From NCBI GenBank assembly GCA_015068845.1, contig SVJR01000001.1, positions 34,009 to 98,008 of the forward strand: 64,000 nt of DNA, in the 5' to 3' direction. The notes under the pieces were generated by a model. It ran no database searches. It was not told the DNA's origin and was given only the letters and a program-made list of their open reading frames with translations. The DNA is from Oscillospiraceae bacterium (GTDB lineage Bacteria > Bacillota > Clostridia > Monoglobales > Monoglobaceae). The translations under genes and the position numbers were made by a program. Numbering within the stretch: position 1 is the first letter of the stretch; the number at the start of each line of letters is the position of its first letter. Shown piece by piece: positions 62,004 through 64,000 of this stretch.

Positions 62004-62954
62004 TTATTCATCCACACCCCACGGATTCAACTTTAATACCTTATTTACCAATGACATATTAAAGTCATCAAAATATGAGTGTATTTTCCATCTGCAATTA
62101 AGAAGTCTTTCGTTATTTATAATTCGCAACATCTCATTTTTTGACATGCAAACTGGTCCCTTGAAAAAATGACACTTTTCTTCTTTGTCTGTTTGTAGCA
62201 ATTTCTTTTTGGGTTCTTGAATATAATAATTAGAAAGAATCTTCTTTCTTTTTCTTTCCATTTCTACATCTCTATATTGAACTGGCATTGTAGTGTTTGG
62301 AACAACATAATCAAACTCATCACAATAATCGAAATCAATGGCTGAGAAATACAAATTTAATTCTCCGTCACATTTTTCAAGAAATTTTTGAGCCTGCGCT
62401 CTTGCATTTTCGTAATAATCCATTACTTCTTTATACTCAGCCATTTGTTCTACCTGTATTGATATGTATTCTTGAATAAACCACTGAGCGCGTCCTAAAA
62501 ATTTCTCTACTGCTTTTCGTTTTTGTTTTTTTCCATTGGGTTTTATGTTTTTAAGACTTTCTAAACCATTATGATAAATTTTATCCAGCAAATCTAAAGA
62601 GAGATTATTCTGTATGTCATACTTTATATCCTCTTCAATTTGATTTAATCCAGCATCAAGCATTTCCACGGCTTTAATATATTGACCAATAGGATGTTTT
62701 GTGCCAACAAATATCGCATTTTTAAGTTCTTTTGCGCAAGAATCACATACACCTTCATAGTGAGGATAATTTCCAGGAGTAAATCTATTTTCACTTATGG
62801 AAGCATGTTGTTTTTGTATAAGATTCCTTTTAAAACCAGCCGTCTCAACAACATCAAAAAAATACATTCCATTATTAATCCATGTATCAATTGTGCAAAA
62901 TTTGTGGCAATTCTCGCAATATACCAATTCTCTTTTAACTATTCTGTTGGACAT
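62004..62954 (-). CDS. Zinc-ribbon protein, first paralogue
   Basis: 316 residues with CENC (13-16), HYEGVCDSC, LDLLDKIYHNGLESLKNIK, EYISIQVEQMAEYK, YFSAIDFDYCD, then CHFFKGPVCMSKNEML and NNERLLNCRW. It is the closest relative of the second paralogue. Its leader GGGGGATTATTATG is the same as that of the second paralogue, which points to a gene duplication including the ribosome binding site. It is the first gene of the minus-strand run; a divergent DUF6809 gene begins 133 bp away. Confidence 0.7.
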   Translation of the reverse strand: MSNRIVKRELVYCENCHKFCTIDTWINNGMYFFDVVETAGFKRNLIQKQHASISENRFTPGNYPHYEGVCDSCAKELKNAIFVGTKHPIGQYIKAVEMLDAGLNQIEEDIKYDIQNNLSLDLLDKIYHNGLESLKNIKPNGKKQKRKAVEKFLGRAQWFIQEYISIQVEQMAEYKEVMDYYENARAQAQKFLEKCDGELNLYFSAIDFDYCDEFDYVVPNTTMPVQYRDVEMERKRKKILSNYYIQEPKKKLLQTDKEEKCHFFKGPVCMSKNEMLRIINNERLLNCRWKIHSYFDDFNMSLVNKVLKLNPWGVDE

Positions 62955-63087
62955 AATAATCCCCCTTATATAAGTTTTAATTTAATTATACCGCGCTTAG
63001 ATGGACATATAATGGGAATTATAAAAAATTTATCTGGACTTATAGAAGCTTCTGTGATATGTTTGTGTCGCAAGGAGGTGAAATCAA

Positions 63088-63372
63088 ATGAAGGTGCTTG
63101 AAGAATTCTGGTATGGGAATATTAATCCGATGGAAAGACCGTTTCAAAGTCAAAGGAAGTTTGACAAGGTGTTCAGGTTACTTACCAAGAACGAAGAAGA
63201 ATTGCTCAAGAATTTAAATGAGCAGGAAAAAGAATTATTCGATAAGGTCAAAACCTGTTATGACGAAATGATACAAATAACAGACTGTCAAACATTTATA
63301 AAAGGATTTAAATTAGGAGCAAGGTTCTTTATAGAATGCTTCGAAAATGATGCCGACATATTCGATGAATGA
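63088..63372 (+). CDS. DUF6809 family protein
   Basis: 94 residues. The start LEEFWYGNINPMERP and the end TFIKGFKLGARFFIECF match the DUF6809 family, small cytosolic proteins of unknown function widespread in Clostridia, often in mobile or accessory DNA. GGAGGTGA precedes the ATG. The stop codon lies in a terminator-like hairpin. Confidence 0.85.
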   Translation: MKVLEEFWYGNINPMERPFQSQRKFDKVFRLLTKNEEELLKNLNEQEKELFDKVKTCYDEMIQITDCQTFIKGFKLGARFFIECFENDADIFDE

Positions 63373-63395
63373 AATTCGAGTATGTCGGCATTTTT
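63351..63395. terminator. Terminator of the DUF6809 gene
   Basis: TGCCGACATATTCGA (63351-63365) pairs with TCGAGTATGTCGGCA (63376-63390), followed by T5. The stop codon is in the loop. Confidence 0.85.
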
Positions 63396-63420
63396 ATGCC
63401 CAAAACGAAAGGATGAGATT

Positions 63421-63969
63421 ATGAAAAAGAAAATAATATGTACGGCAATGGCAGTAACAATACTACTAACACAAACTGCATCAGCGGCACCTTGGCAGAT
63501 GAGGCGAAATCAACTTATATTTGATAACGAAATTGGATTCATAGGAAATGTAACCTTATCCTTCGCCTCAGACGGTGGAAGCTTTATCAGGCCAATAACA
63601 AAAAGATATGGCGAGAGCATCAGCCTTGAAAGCTATGTTCCTACAAAATACGGATATATCTTCAAGGGATGGTTCACTGATCCCCGAACAAAGCAGAATC
63701 AGGTAACAACATTTAAATTCACAAAGCCTGATGTACTTTACGCTAAGTGGGAGCCTAACCCACAGGAGCCTGTAAATCCAAATGACGAGATTATGGCAAA
63801 AGACACCTGCTACCTCACCGATGAAGAAACAAAAATACGAAATGAAATCATAGAAGAAAAAAACAAGGCCTATGTAGAAGGCTTCGGCTATGTAGCACCA
63901 AGCAAAACAAAAACCATAATAGTAGACTCGGATGGAGACATAAATAAAATAGTCGGAACGATGGAATAG
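63421..63969 (+). CDS. Secreted InlB B-repeat (Flg_new) protein
   Basis: 182 residues. The ATG at 63421 is chosen because the signal peptide MKKKIICTAMAVTILLTQTA begins there and AAGGATGAG is upstream; an earlier ATG at 63382 lies in the terminator. After cleavage (SAA/APW) comes one InlB B-repeat-like domain: GGSFIRPITKRYGESISLE, YGYIFKGWFTDP, VLYAKWEP, typical of extracellular beta-grasp repeats. The last 60 residues are charged and have no sorting motif. Window ends 31 bp later. Confidence 0.8.
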   Translation: MKKKIICTAMAVTILLTQTASAAPWQMRRNQLIFDNEIGFIGNVTLSFASDGGSFIRPITKRYGESISLESYVPTKYGYIFKGWFTDPRTKQNQVTTFKFTKPDVLYAKWEPNPQEPVNPNDEIMAKDTCYLTDEETKIRNEIIEEKNKAYVEGFGYVAPSKTKTIIVDSDGDINKIVGTME

Positions 63970-64000
63970 GATATTGGAACAGAAAAATCCCTGCCAACAT

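Overview
The window is from a strictly anaerobic, gut- or rumen-type member of the Clostridia (Bacillota). Evidence: a perfect CIRCE operator before groES-groEL, TTGACA/TATAAT promoters with 17 bp spacers, strong GGAGG ribosome binding sites, a tyrosine T-box, a yybP-ykoY manganese riboswitch, Rex, NfnAB and ferredoxin-dependent indolepyruvate oxidoreductase. The species cannot be named from the sequence.

Layout. 1-4.6 kb: ygiQ tail, folD, radA, carD, ispD, ispF. 4.6-10.1 kb: groES-groEL, an acetyltransferase and a polar amino-acid ABC importer. 10.2-15.5 kb (minus): nfnB-nfnA, topB, DUF1292-ruvX. 15.6-22 kb: aconitase, isocitrate dehydrogenase, rex, a P-loop/Asp23-like fusion, an OGG1-type glycosylase and a nitroreductase. 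22-25 kb (minus): zinc-ribbon protein, guaB, a serine hydrolase. 25.3-30.1 kb (minus): a decaying hexuronate operon; kdgK, eda, uxuB and uxuA look intact, but uxaC and an upstream Gfo/Idh/MocA dehydrogenase are deletion-bearing pseudogenes. 30.3-35 kb: capA and ileS with conspicuous hairpins between them. 35-38.2 kb: a Clp ATPase and five tRNAs (Gly, Arg, His, Gln, Lys), followed by an array of tiny hairpins.

38.5-46.6 kb (minus) holds the most coherent functional unit: a tyrosine-specific T-box drives a sodium/solute symporter, an acyl-CoA synthetase, IorA, IorB, a phenylacetate-CoA ligase and an ACT-domain protein. The tyrosine-starvation control suggests the operon makes aromatic amino acids from imported arylacetates, running indolepyruvate oxidoreductase in the reductive direction, rather than degrading them. 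An 18 bp palindrome lies in its promoter spacer.

46.7-55.9 kb: NCS2 permease, a solitary Na+-pump beta subunit with a 41-residue gamma-like partner, mntP-tetR under the Mn riboswitch, a P-type Ca2+-ATPase, a response-regulator/histidine-kinase deletion fusion that is probably dead, a creatininase-family protein and a DNA glycosylase.

56.0-64 kb is AT-rich accessory DNA. It begins at the 3' part of a tRNA-Leu(TAG) gene on the minus strand, the signature of an integration boundary, then carries degenerate tandem tRNA-Leu copies and an intact tRNA-Leu(CAG). Its cargo is unfamiliar: a two-gene module (a PD-(D/E)xK-like protein and a glycine-zipper LAYLGGG membrane protein) behind a WYL regulator, three paralogous zinc-ribbon proteins, a DUF6809 protein and a secreted InlB-type repeat protein. 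This module is the best candidate for an undescribed, possibly defensive, system.
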